This document shows, in pieces, positions 53,501-64,000 of a stretch of 64,000 bases of DNA. A model generated the notes under the pieces. It searched no databases. It saw nothing but the letters and a program-made list of their open reading frames with translations, and had not been told where the DNA came from. Both the position numbers and the translations under genes were made by a program. Position 1 is the stretch's first letter. Every line of letters starts with the position of its first letter. Origin of the DNA: Lepidodermella squamata. Its lineage: Eukaryota; Gastrotricha. The stretch lies in assembly GCA_047495785.1 (NCBI GenBank), contig JBLDXI010000056.1, positions 434,001-498,000 of the forward strand, in the 5' to 3' direction.

Positions 53501-56500
53501 TGCCGCTGAGACTGCCGACCGACTTGGCGCGCGACAACTGGCACGTCGGGATAAAGAAGTCGTGGGCGGCGACGCGGATGACGCTCATCTCCGGCTGCCA
53601 GTCCACCACCTCCACGTGCTGGCCCTTCGTCAGCACCACGTTGTTGTTGCTGTTTTCGAAGTCGCCGCCTCCTGTTGGCGAAGTCGGTGTTACTTCGTCG
53701 CATAGTTGACCGTTGATATTGCTAGCCTGGTTAGTGGCGTTGTTCAGTGGCAGCGTAACGTCCGCCAATAGAATGGCACATTCGGCGACATTCTGTTCGT
53801 TGAAAAAAGAGTACAGAAATCAAGATAAACGAATTGAACTATTGGAATCGAAATTATCTCGAAAATTGGCTTTTTTCCGAATACTACTGTTGCACAAAGA
53901 AATGCTGCTACAAATTATTCAAATTAGATGCACTATGGTTGATTTCTAATCAAATCTTTCCCCATCATTCCCAAACTAATGACATTACCAAATTAATGAA
54001 AGATCCGTCAACGTTCAATGTTCAATCCTAAAACCCCTAACTCGCAGCCAAGCCCCAGATTTCCAAATTTCGAACCGGAACTCTTAAAATTAGAAACCCG
54101 GTAATTCTGATTCGCCGATTTTTGAGGGGTTATTATCAATTTACAAGTAATATCGGCTTTCCAGCTTGAAGCCTTGCATATAAGCACTTTGACCATAACT
54201 CAGACCAGGAGCGACAGTGTTACCTTTGCTGGCGGTGCAATAGCTGGCTGTTCTGCGTGTAGCGGTTCGACTAAACGGGTGTGGCGACTCGCATGTGGCC
54301 GCCGCAGTGAGAAAAACCGGCGCACATTCATGGCGATGAAAAACTAGGTAGGAACAGGCTGAATATGCTGACGCTGACTACTGACTACTACATAAATCGC
54401 TTTTCTAGACTGGCTAGGCGGTCTTTTCGCAATAATGGGCACTTCGCCCGATTTCACGCGCGCGCGCTTATCTCGCCAGCCGCATATGGCTCGCGACATT
54501 TCCTATATATATATACGATGATGTTGTAATAATCTCGCAGATGATATTATCATCATTATTATTAGTAGTATTAGTATTATTGGGTATATTTTGACTGGGG
54601 TGAAATAAAAACAAAACGTACACGCTCATCGATCGACGACGTATCACCGGCACTGTTCGTCGGATCGGTCTGCGAACCAGCATCGTCGTTATCCCTAGAC
54701 AAAAAAGAGAATAAAACAGTTCAAGTTCACGATGAATAAAATGCCCCTTCAAATAGTATTGCTACTTGGAGAGTAAGCCGTAAGTACTTCCGGATATAAT
54801 TTTTTGATAAAATTTGAATGTTTCAAGAAGGAAATATTGAGCACCGTTTGGAGCCTAGACGAGCTAATTGAGACCAGGGAATGAGCAAATGAAATTATAC
54901 ACTACATTTACTCACAAGTTCTACTTCGTCTCAGAAATTGGACCTTTTTATCCGCGAAGTTGGCTCCCATTCAAGACGGTCAATTTCGGCAAAATTTATG
55001 GGGAATTATATTTCGGCAACAAAGTTTCCAGATTTATTGAAGAATCGGAGTCAAGTCTCAAGAAATAAATTGTTACCACAAGAACTACGCTGGAATCGGA
55101 TCTGTTTCATTCATTTCGCACTAAACGAAAGACTTCGGACTTCGAAATATAACAGCAAAACATCAACAATTTGTTAAGTTCAGTGTTAGAGCATGAATGA
55201 CTTCACTTATGGCTTTTTTTCGTCCCCATAAAAACTTTAATGTGTCACGTTGCAAAAATTAAAATCTACGTCATTCTAAGCTTTAAAAATCTCAAAAATT
55301 CCAAGCCTAACATTGCTGTGGAAACTTACGGAGCTATGGCGGCGGTTGCGAGTTGCATGAGGTTGTGCCGCGAGATGGCGTGTTTCATGGCCGTGAGCCG
55401 CGACCGCTGCAGCTGCTCGACGAGGCGCGAATCCGGCAGATCGACGAGCCCGCGCAGCAACTCGCGAATCTTGCGCACCCACAGCGCCTTCACGTCGGGC
55501 CGCTGCGACTTCAGCACAATGCGCACGTCGTCGGCACACAGGGCGAACCGACAGTCGCTCGGCTCGGACTGGTTCTCGTCCACCGAACCCGGCTTCGCGT
55601 CCACGTTCTCCAGCACGGCTAAATCCCGCAGTGGTAACTGGCTTTTGAAGACGTACCGCATCTTCGCGGTTTGCTGCGGCACGGCTTGTTGCGACGAATT
55701 CTGCAGCGAAGTGTTGGTCTCCTTCGAAAACACAACGCAGCCGTCGAAGAGGAACACGTGCCGATCGCGGCCCTTCCGAATCGCGCCCAACACCCGATCT
55801 CGGCCAGACCACACTGTGAACACGTCCTGTAGGTGCAGTTCGCCGAGGGTGGCCTCGCTTAGGCTGGGCGGCAGGCCGACTAGTAGGGACAAATGAATGG
55901 CGTCATTGGCTTTTTTCGGCACGTTCGTCATCACGTCGAGCGCTTCCTTGATTTCGCCATTCACGTCGTCGCAACACGCCAGCAAATCCTTCAACAGCAA
56001 CTGGTACTTCGTGATGCGCTGAACCGGTTTGATCAGGTACGACCCGATCGGGTCCAGCAAACCGGCCTGAGCTTGAATTTCGTCGAGGAAACTTGACCCA
56101 TTCGCGAGTAGCAGCGCGTCAGATTCCGGCTTGTTCTTGCAGTATTGCACGTACAGCACGTTGAAACGATCGGCGAAAGTGACGAAGACGTGGCCCATGT
56201 CTTCGGGCACATCTTCGTACACCTCGAGGTGCTTCAGGAACACGTTGGCGTGGAAGGCGTGGATTTCGGCGAGGTTGCCGAACAGCACGTCGCCGCGGCC
56301 CGCCCACTGCGGTGGCACTTGGTTCTGGGTGAAAATTGGCACGAAGACGCGCAGGCAAATTTCGAGGTTTTTGATGTAGGCTCGTTCGGTTTGAATCAAC
56401 TCGCATACGATGTAGTCTTTCCGCCGCGACAACTTCTTTGCCTTCTCCGTCTCGGCTGACGGCTGCTGTTGTTGGGCGATTTCCGAATTCGACGATGCGA

Positions 56501-59500
56501 TTGATTGCGGCACTGAGTCACCACCAGCAGTACTACTGCCCAGGCCGTCGTCGATCAGAGACGATAGCACGCGACTCGCTGCTTTTTGCAACGGCTCCAC
56601 CGATCCGCTGATTTCGTTTTCAATGCGAGCAATCCACGCTGAAATGTCACTCGAATGCACGTGTTGTCGCGTGTTCTGCGAGCCAGTCAAATGGCTACTG
56701 CTGTTGCTGCTGCTGTTAGCCGAATTTCGGCCGTTGTGCAGATTTTGCTGGTGCTGGTGGTGTTGTGTCGTTGCAGTGACTAGGCGCCGGCCGACTCCGA
56801 CCAGCGAATCGGCGTGTTCACGCAGTTTCCGAGTCGATTGAATCACCTGCAAAGTCACACATTAGAGTTTCAGAGTTAGATTTTCCATTAAAGAATATCG
56901 CAAATTTGTGCATAAATGTCGTCTCAAATCCTGGGTGAAAAAAGCTTGGGTGAAATTTCAAACCCTTTTAAATTTCATTTTAGAGTAGTTTTGATCCACA
57001 ATCCACAAGATAAGCAATATCGACAGTATCGCGTTAAAATTAGCCAAGTCGACTCATGTCGTTGTGGAGTCGATATTGCCAATTTCTTCAAGTCATAAAG
57101 TTCAAGGCGTTTCAGCTTTTTCCAACTAAAGGAGGTTCAGCTAATCAACAGAATATCAAATTTGTGTACATTTTTGCTGGAGTTTTTCTACTCGACTACT
57201 GTTTGCTTCATTTACATATTTCATTTTCGGACGAATTGCCATAGTAAGGTCTAGCTTCATCAGATAGACTTCTCCGCTCTCACCTATTATGGACCAAAAC
57301 GAAAATAGGCTGTAAAATTACCTCTTCAGCGTCTTTTTTTAGCTCAGGCGGCGGCGAAGGGGCCGACCGAGCCGCTGGGAGGAACCCGCGGTGGCGACCC
57401 GCAGCCTCGGCTACTCGCGTCAACACATCAGCGGCGGAGAGTTCGAACAGCGCAAACTGCAGGCACTGCTCCAGCGCCGTCTGCTTCTCGCACCAGCAGT
57501 TGAGAACAGCCTCTTCCAGGGCTAGCAGCCTCGCCAGCCGGTCTCGAACCGCCGCCTCGGGAGACCCGCCCCTCACCAGCTCACGCGCAGATTGGCCGTG
57601 GAAGTAGTGCTGCGCGACGTAGTGGTCCAGATGCTTGAGAAACGCAGCCGCCCTCCGCCTGGCCAACGTACACGCCTGCAGAAACTCCTCCTTCTGCCGC
57701 ACATGCTTCTCCTTCGCAGCCTCGAGCAGTTGCGCCCGGGTTTGGTCGACAGTCGACTGAGCGGCTAGCTGCTGGCAAACATCGCCCGCACTGCGGTACT
57801 CGGCTATCAGCGATTCGAGGACAAGGAACACGCGTTCGACGGTTTCGTACCACTGTGCGGCGAGCGAGGCGACTTTTCGCCGGTCTTTCCACTTGCCGAG
57901 CAGTTGCTCCCACTTGTCGACGATTTGTTCGGATTTCTGGTGCAGGATCGGCAGGTCGCAGCCGGAGTCGACGAGCGCCTGTATCGACTCGACGACCCCA
58001 TTTGCGGCCGCCATGGCTGGGGCCATTGTTTTCTCGAAGAACCCGTCCAATTCAGCTGTGGTCCGCTCGGCTTCGGCCTTGTCTCGAGGGCACGATGACG
58101 AGAATACCGATTCGGATGAGCCTAAAATAAAAGATTTTTTTTACAAAATCATTTTCGCAACAAGAACACACGGCATTTTAGTATCGATTTCACAATTCGA
58201 TATACAAATCGAATACATGTTGTCCCTAAATTTAGGCAGCAATTTTCGAACATGATCAACATTGGAAATTTCGCCCATGGGTATTCAGGTGTATGCGCTA
58301 TTGCAGCTTAATTCTGTCTGATCTTCTCTAAGCTCGAGTTCATGGTATCATTAAAATGACGCATGGTTATAGGTGTAATCCGATTAGTAGGCAGATAGAC
58401 TCAGTACTACACATTTTCTTGATAAACAAGGGATAAGCCAATACAATGTGTCTGGAGAATGAAAATTAACGAAAAATTTAGACCCATAGCCCAATTTTGA
58501 AAATTTCGAAAATCGAAAAATGATCTGGAATTCAGAAAGTTAGATTTTCGGGCAGAAATCAATTGGAAAATAAAAAACAACTAAATAAAAATTAGTGAAA
58601 AATTCTGTACCTAACAAGCCGTCGGCATTTCGCAGTAGGAATAGCGCATGGGCGTGTTCGGACTCGAGCTGCACGAGATGGCTCATCTGTTCGATGTCTC
58701 GCCGGCGCCGCGACACGTTCTCATCGGCGACCGACTCGGCCTGACACGCGGCGAGCAGCAACGAGTCGATGTAGACCCTGGCCAGGACGAGGCCACTCGC
58801 ATCCGGGCTCGAACCCCCGGCATTGTTCGACAGCGAGTTCGATGAGGCTGATCGGTTCGACTGTTGCTGATTCGATTGCTGTTGATTGCTGTTAGTCATC
58901 TGCTGCTGTTGGTACGAGGAGGACGAGCGAATTCGCAGTTTATCCGCAAACCCGGCTGTTTCGATGAGTTTCCGCAGCTCAGCGGCGATCGAGGCGATGC
59001 GTTGCCGCGTCTCCTTCAACTCGGCCATTTTATCGACAACAACCGCCAACTGTCTCGCCGCTTGTTCGATCGACGGCGCTGACATTGCAAGGGAGGTGGG
59101 GCCTAGGATGGGCCCACCTGAGGCTGAGGTGAACAACGCTCGGGACATTTCGTCGAAGCCTAGCATGACATCTCGAATGTCGTCCTCGAGTAGCAGGACT
59201 TGGAAGGCGAGGGTCAGCTTCTGGATGCGAACATCCCAGCGCGATTTGTAGTCGTCAGCCATGACCTGAACCTTCGCGAGAACCACCCTGGTCCGTTCTA
59301 GATCAGCCTCAACACCGGAATTGCCGGAATTATCAGACGACGATTCATTGTTATTCATCGATAAATTAGCTGCGTCGCGTTGCTGAAGCCGCAACACGTC
59401 GTGGCCTTCGTCGAGCGTGCGCTGGATTGCCTCCAGCGTGGAGACGCGCTGTTGCTGGTACTCGAAGATGACCTCCTCGAGTTCGGCGGACCCGCCCAAC

Positions 59501-62500
59501 GCGTTCACATCGTCGGCGCCCAGCTCGGCGTCGAGTTTGTCCAGCCACTGCGCCACTTCGTCCGCGTGCAGGTAGAACGCCATCGCCACGTTCAACAAAT
59601 CGTGTCGAGTTTCCAGTGCAGCACAAAATGCCTGAAATAAGAAACAGGAAAATGAATCAAGGAAGTTTTAACATTCGCGTATTTCTAACAGGCGGATTTC
59701 GTAACGAAAATGCTCACACTAGCAAGCTACTTTTGGTCCTTGCTTAATTTTCAATTTTCGGTTTCGAAGTTTTCATTTTTTACTATATTCACAATAAAGT
59801 TTCCAAAAAAAGAATTAATATAACCCAATGAAGCAGCAGAAACTTCAAGTTCCCATTTAATTTCCCAAAGAGAAAATGACGCTATCAAAAGGACTTTTTT
59901 ACCTGAACTCTGGCTTGAAGAGCTGCTTTCGCGGGCGCCAGTTCCGGTTCGCCAACAATAGCCCGCGCCACCAACTGATCAGCGTACTTGAGCAACTTGT
60001 CCGAATTGTCAATCGCATTCTTGGCGCAGGCCTCGAAGTTGTCGTGCACATGCAGCAGTTGCTTCGCCTCGGGCCACGACGCGCCGAAACGGCGATTTTG
60101 CCGCAGAAACGTCTCGCCGTGTTCGCCGAGCCACGCTAGCACTAGCTGAACGTCACGGTGGAAGTTGCGCACCCGCAACTCGCGTTCGATGTGCGATTTC
60201 ACGCGAGCAACTGTCGCTTCTAGCACCCGCCACTGCTGCAGGTTCTCGTGGGCCGCGTCCATGACGAGAGCGGCGGCGGCGGAGAAGTCGGCCCGGTGCA
60301 TCACCGACTGCGCGACGTCGATGTCCCAGTCCAGCGAGCCGCAACTGCCGCGGTCGTCCTGCTGCGGCGGGGCGGGCGGTGTTTGGATGGCGGTCAGCAG
60401 GCGCCGGCCGTCACTTGCCACCTCACCGTAGGCGCGCGATATCTCAGATTTGAGCGCTTCGAGTTTTTCGACGTCACTCCGCATCGCATCCGCATCCGTG
60501 TTTTCACCGCTGTTCTGTGACGTATTTTTCACGAAATTGTCGACCTAAATATGAGAAATAAACTATTAGAACACCCGATATACCGATTGGCAAATTATAT
60601 AAGAATTGGTGGCTTAAGGTCTAATGGCATTGGATTATCAAATAATCCACCAAATAATCCTTGGTGCAATTGGAAAAACTGCAATATGAAGGAGAAAGTA
60701 ATATTTTCGAATTTTGGCCGTTTTTTCATGTGCCCAGCTCAATAAGGTCAGATCTTCCCGAAGGACCAATCGCTCATTAAAAGCACACAAGTAGCGAGAC
60801 GAACAAAACGTATGCACCCATCGCTGCCCTAGACAGAAGCGAAATTATTTCAACATTACGTCATCAAATGCACCAATTGCCATTATGTTGACATTCGAAA
60901 ACTTCCCTATGAATCCCACAAAACTGAAAATTATACCGAAAAGTTTGAAAATTAATCAATTCAGGTGCAGTTTGCCTCATCTCTCCAACACGCTTCTAAT
61001 TATCGTGAACTTTCATCCGCTGTCATGTTCTTTTCCAACCACTATGTAACGTGCTCATCGCTAGACGAATCCTCCGGTTTAGTCTTTGATTAGCCCAAAT
61101 CTCACCGGGAAATCCAGTCCTTGGCTAATTTTGATAATAATGAAACAGAAATCACGACCATCGTCTACTGCTATACCGTATCATCAGTCTCTGCTTGAGT
61201 GTTTTGTTAACAACTGCTGGACCCAGCGACAACAATGCGTTCAACTGCCTCGAAGACGCAAATCAACTGTCCAGGAATTTTTTGCGAGGCTTGCCGGAAG
61301 TAGGATCTATCGATCAGTAGCTACCGTGGAAGCTCTTGGCCTGTCTTCATCGAAAGTACTAAAATTCACCCCAAGACTGAACTTTGTCACAGGGCGCTAA
61401 AAAGCCTACAAAATTACGAATTCCGAGAACCGTATAAATCGCCACCCGCCAGGGCACCAGTGACAAGGCCGACTGGTCCCACGACAGCGCCGATTGCTAC
61501 ACAGACCCCAGCACAAAAGAGAGGCTTCCGATTGCTGTTTGCGACTTGTTTTCTCTATACTCTTGGAAACGTGGTCCCGCTTGAACTCATCGACTGCCTC
61601 GAAGACTGACGCGCTTGGTTTGGTTTTGGTTGTACAGCTGGGGTTTTTTGACTGAATGATAAGATCTACTACTGAATGCTATCGAAACAAATCCTTGTTG
61701 GAAAAATATAACAATTCCAATCTCCCTACTCTCTTTTAGCAGTTAGTGAATACTGTGTACACATAATGCATAATCCAAAACCATAAAATTAGCTATTCCG
61801 TTCTCTACAGTGTTGTATTCTGCGCTTCTACATGCTCGGTGGCCTCGGAAAATGATAAGTGAAATGGTAAATTTTGCTACAGTCAGATCGGGCTTTATTT
61901 TGGGAACTAACAGAGGTTATACAATTTCACCATAAATCAAGACATTTCACCACGAATTTTGCCAGTAATTGCGGTACTTCTGCCCGAATATTTCCCAAAA
62001 AGCAGCTGATAAAAACACCGGCGGGAATTTTTTAATTAGCCGGCAAATTCCGTTCCTTAGGTGAAAGTTGCAAATTGACAGAAGCCCGTCAACATTTATG
62101 GCAAAAAGCATTGTAAATTGAATTATTGCCGAAAAGAGGGTGTGAATTACCTGAGCGTGCCACGACGGGAGTCGCGATCGAAACGACTCGAGATGCGCGT
62201 AGAAATCGACGGCGAGCGCGAGGATCTGCGACCGTTCGTCGAGCGCCGCCGCGAAATTGCGCCACTCGGCGTCGAGTTTCGCCGCGGCCCGGCGTACCGT
62301 CGCCTGGGTCGACGGCGGCGTGCCCTGCGCCAGCTGCCCCGCAACCGCCCGAACTCGCGAGAAGTTGGTCTCGAAATCGCGGCACAGCCTCGCGACGTCC
62401 TCGTGCTGCCGCCGCAACTCCTCCGCCTCCGCCCTCGAGTGGCCGATGCGCGAGTACACCGTCAGCAAATCGGCGGCTGTGTGGTGCAGCCACGTCAGCA

Positions 62501-63466
62501 ACTTGTCACAGTCTTGCTCGAACACTCGCAGTTGGTACAGCTGCTCGAGCCGTTGCCGCTTCAGGTACCACAACTGCTGGGTCTGCTGGCGTTTCGCATG
62601 CAACCTCGCGATGAGTTCGGAAACGAGAGGCAGTAGTGATCGCAAATCAGGATTCGCCAGTTCAGCCAACGCGTCCGGCTCCTGGGCGTTCGCGTAGCCG
62701 CAAATCGCCTCGAGCAAGTCGCGGCCGTGGCGTTCGACGAGTTCGACGGGCGCTCGAGCCACGAGCGGCTTCAACGCGCAGTGCTCATCGAGCGACTTCT
62801 TCGCACTCAACACGTCGACCTGCGACGACGACGAGGACGCCGCCGAGTGGGCGGGCGACTCTTGCGGCGCGGCGGCTGCGACGACGCGGTGCAGGTCGTC
62901 GAGGCGATCGAGCAGGTTCAGCGCCCGCGACAAGAAGTCTTCGATGTGCATGCGCAGCTCGATCCAGGCCGCGTGGTTGTACTGCTGCAGGCCCTTGAGC
63001 TCGGCGGGCAGCTGGTCCGGCTCGATGTAGCGCGTGAGGCTGTCCAGGCTGATGACCATGGTCTCGAAGGCGATTTTGCCGACGGCGATCTGCGCCTTCT
63101 GCTTCTCCCAGAACCGGTCCGGCTTCAGCACGTAGAGCGCGTGCACGGCGAAGGCGAAGTTCTCGTGCAGCACGTTCAGCAGCGGCTTCGCGTTCGCCCA
63201 CGACGACCCGCGCAGGTCGAGCACGACCGAGAAGCCGAGGTCGCGCGACTGCTGCGCCGGGATCGACGCCAGGTACTCGAGCACCACCTTGTACTCGTCG
63301 GCGACCGCTTCGATGGTGGCGGCCGGCGCGTGTTTCGTCACCGGCGGCGGCGGGCACACGAGCACGGGGCCGCCGCGACGGTCCCGCCCGCCCGGCAGGT
63401 ACGCCAGGCCGCGCTGCAACTGCGGCAATATGTCAACTGCTCGCACGCCTTCTGTTCGTTTTGCGT
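44505..63466 (-). CDS. Trio: Trio/UNC-73/Kalirin family dual Rho guanine nucleotide exchange factor (5' end outside window)
   Basis: There are thirteen exons on the minus strand: 63466-62151, 60544-59903, 59631-58611, 58121-57322, 56846-55330, 54694-54622, 53792-53253, 51964-51683, 49272-49036, 48145-48028, 47615-47050, 46266-45286 and 44747-44505. Phases all close, giving about 2777 residues in the window. Domain order is Sec14/CRAL-TRIO (GLAYLPGGRDRRGGPVLV onward), a long spectrin-repeat array (to about 1260), DH1-PH1 (DYIVCELIQTERAYIKNL; HVFLFDGCVVFSK), an SH3-like segment plus SLRRWFSGKRRIKQP, low-complexity linkers, DH2-PH2 (YIIQELVDTERDYVKDLG; HVFLFDQIIIVSES), and a C-terminal Ig domain (GESATFTCK, HAGVYACHA). 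The first GEF acts on Rac and the second on Rho in known orthologues, in axon guidance. No kinase domain follows, as in Drosophila and C. elegans. Only a short N-terminal portion should be missing. Confidence 0.95.
44748..45285 (-). other. Last Trio intron, splitting the Ig domain
   Basis: The intron is 538 AT-rich bases with GTAAGC and CTACTAG ends. Nothing else is seen. Confidence 0.75.
46267..47049 (-). other. Trio intron between DH2 and the DH2/PH2 exon
   Basis: The intron is 783 bases, with an unusual GTTGGT donor and a TTGTAG acceptor. No embedded feature is recognised. Confidence 0.7.
47616..48027 (-). other. Trio intron upstream of the DH2 exon
   Basis: The intron is 412 AT-rich bases. 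Nothing notable is seen. Confidence 0.7.
48146..49035 (-). other. Trio intron with GC and simple-repeat content
   Basis: The intron is 890 bases. It includes (TTA)n at about 48543-48560, a GCTCGCTCGCTCGC tract near 48771, a GCGCGCGCGC tract near 48793, and an ATCATCATC run near 48908. No coding exon is recognised. Confidence 0.6.
49273..51682 (-). promoter_or_regulatory. Long microsatellite-rich Trio intron, possible internal promoter region
   Basis: The intron is 2410 bases. The upstream (right) half, 50340-51480, is dense in simple repeats and CpG: GCTGCTGCTGCTGC (50345), CGATCGATCGATCG (50737), GTCGTCGTCGTCGTCG (50816 and 50936), GCTGCTGCTG (51021), AGCAGCAGCAGCAG (51136). Its composition resembles the upstream region of the Fasciclin-2 gene, not a typical intron. 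It lies before the GEF2 half, where UNC-73 and Kalirin start shorter isoforms. The promoter role is inference only. Confidence 0.25.
51965..53252 (-). other. Trio intron after the SH3 exon
   Basis: The intron is 1288 bases, AT-rich. No coding or structured element is recognised. Confidence 0.6.
53793..54621 (-). other. Trio intron between the small 73-base exon and the SH3 exon
   Basis: The intron is 829 bases. A TATATATATA tract lies near 54505 and an ATTATTATTAGTAGTATTAG run near 54555. Nothing else is seen. Confidence 0.65.
54695..55329 (-). other. Trio intron between the DH1-PH1 exon and the 73-base exon
   Basis: The intron is 635 AT-rich bases with GTAAGT and TGTCTAG ends. No embedded feature is recognised. 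Confidence 0.7.
56847..57321 (-). other. Trio intron upstream of the DH1 exon
   Basis: The intron is 475 AT-rich bases. Nothing notable is seen. Confidence 0.7.
58122..58610 (-). other. Trio intron within the spectrin region
   Basis: The intron is 489 AT-rich bases. Nothing notable is seen. Confidence 0.7.
60545..62150 (-). other. Trio intron after the Sec14 exon, with unidentified coding-like DNA
   Basis: The intron is 1606 bases. Plus-strand segments at 61086-61400 (TVQEFFARLAGSRIYRSVAT) and 61440-61610 (KRGFRLLFATCFLYTLGNV) look mildly coding-like but match no family I know. TGCCTCGAAGAC occurs twice, near 61247 and 61592. Confidence 0.4.
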
Positions 63467-64000
63467 CTGCAAAATTGGAAAAAAAACAACTCTGGTTTAA
63501 ACAAATCTGAAATACCCTCATTGTTTAGCAAATATTCACAAAATTAGAGCTCATTCAAGTCGGCCTAGTCGTCCAGAATGTATTTTGATTCATTTATACC
63601 TTCAAATTTTTATTTCTCCACAAAACTCAATGATTCAATGATAATTACACATACGTATACTCAATTCAAAATTGGCCGTTTTTCGAACTTGAGATAGAAT
63701 CTAGAATTCTACAGCTATCACATGATGTAATTCAGCTTATTAGGAACCCGTGCTTAAAGCCTGGAAAATTCGAAAACGGGATAGGATAGCATAGCATTAG
63801 GTTCATTTTATCATAACAAGCAACCGGGTAAGGTTCAAGTTTTTCTATGCAGTTCGACATTCTAGATTAACGTGATATGAAATTACCAAGAAGAAAATGT
63901 CGAAGGCTGTGATACCCCGAAGAAGGACTTTTCGACATTTATGCTCAATTTTTAATATAGGTAATAAAAACCCCTTTCCCCTCAAAAATTCGATTTTTGT
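63467..64000 (-). other. 5'-most Trio intron visible, running to the window edge
   Basis: This is AT-rich sequence upstream of the TTTTGCAG acceptor of the Sec14 exon. It should be an intron leading to the first Trio exon(s) beyond 64000. No coding content is seen. Confidence 0.6.

Noticed and set aside
62727-63500. Long plus-strand open frame opposite the Trio Sec14 exon
   Set aside because: Antisense shadow of GC-rich coding sequence.

Overview
The window is metazoan nuclear DNA, from an invertebrate. Every protein gene is broken by GT-AG introns, and the intron phases close exactly in the models I built. The families are animal ones: an NCAM/Fasciclin-2 adhesion protein, a Piwi Argonaute and a Trio/UNC-73 double RhoGEF. 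Coding exons are often GC-rich while introns and spacers are AT-rich. Several plus-strand genes sit 60-110 bases apart, each with an unpaired 3' splice site just before its ATG. That suggests an operon resolved by spliced-leader trans-splicing, as in nematodes, flatworms and some other phyla. I cannot name the phylum.

Layout. 1-6.7 kb (+): a compact housekeeping cluster holding the 3' end of an IAH1-like SGNH esterase, TMEM177, ALG3, an unrecognised 153-residue protein and a FAM151/menorin-family gene whose last exon is uncertain. 7.6-13.3 kb (-): a large low-complexity/coiled-coil protein with a candidate poison exon. 13.3-18.8 kb: a gene-free AT-rich stretch with a duplicated repeat, grading into a GC/CpG-rich region upstream of the next gene. 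18.9-26.7 kb (+): a Fasciclin-2/NCAM orthologue (5 Ig, 2 FN3, TM, PDZ ligand) with a possible alternative short C-terminal exon. 26.9-27.4 kb: a MITE-like element. 27.9-29.55 kb (-): a non-coding snoRNA host gene carrying two copies of U14, two other C/D snoRNAs and two structured introns. 30.0-30.5 kb: a hAT-type MITE with perfect 8-bp target duplication. 31.2-32.5 kb: an unassigned coding-like segment. 32.9-34.4 kb (-): a membrane-anchored ankyrin-repeat protein. 34.8-35.2 kb (-): a small gene. 35.8-43.2 kb (-): a Piwi protein whose introns hold a fold-back MITE, another TIR element, a decayed YqaJ-type exonuclease and a decayed Tigger/pogo transposase. 44.5-63.5 kb (-): Trio, nearly complete (13 exons, about 2777 codons in the window), running off the right edge at its 5' end.

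The biology divides into mitochondrial and ER housekeeping (TMEM177, ALG3), neural adhesion and guidance (Fasciclin-2, Trio), transposon defence (Piwi) and ribosome biogenesis (U14 host gene). I see no sign that these units form one pathway. The most notable items are the putative operon, the U14-duplicated snoRNA host gene, the in-frame poison exon, the transposon remains inside the Piwi introns, and the replacement of the usual Piwi catalytic histidine by aspartate.
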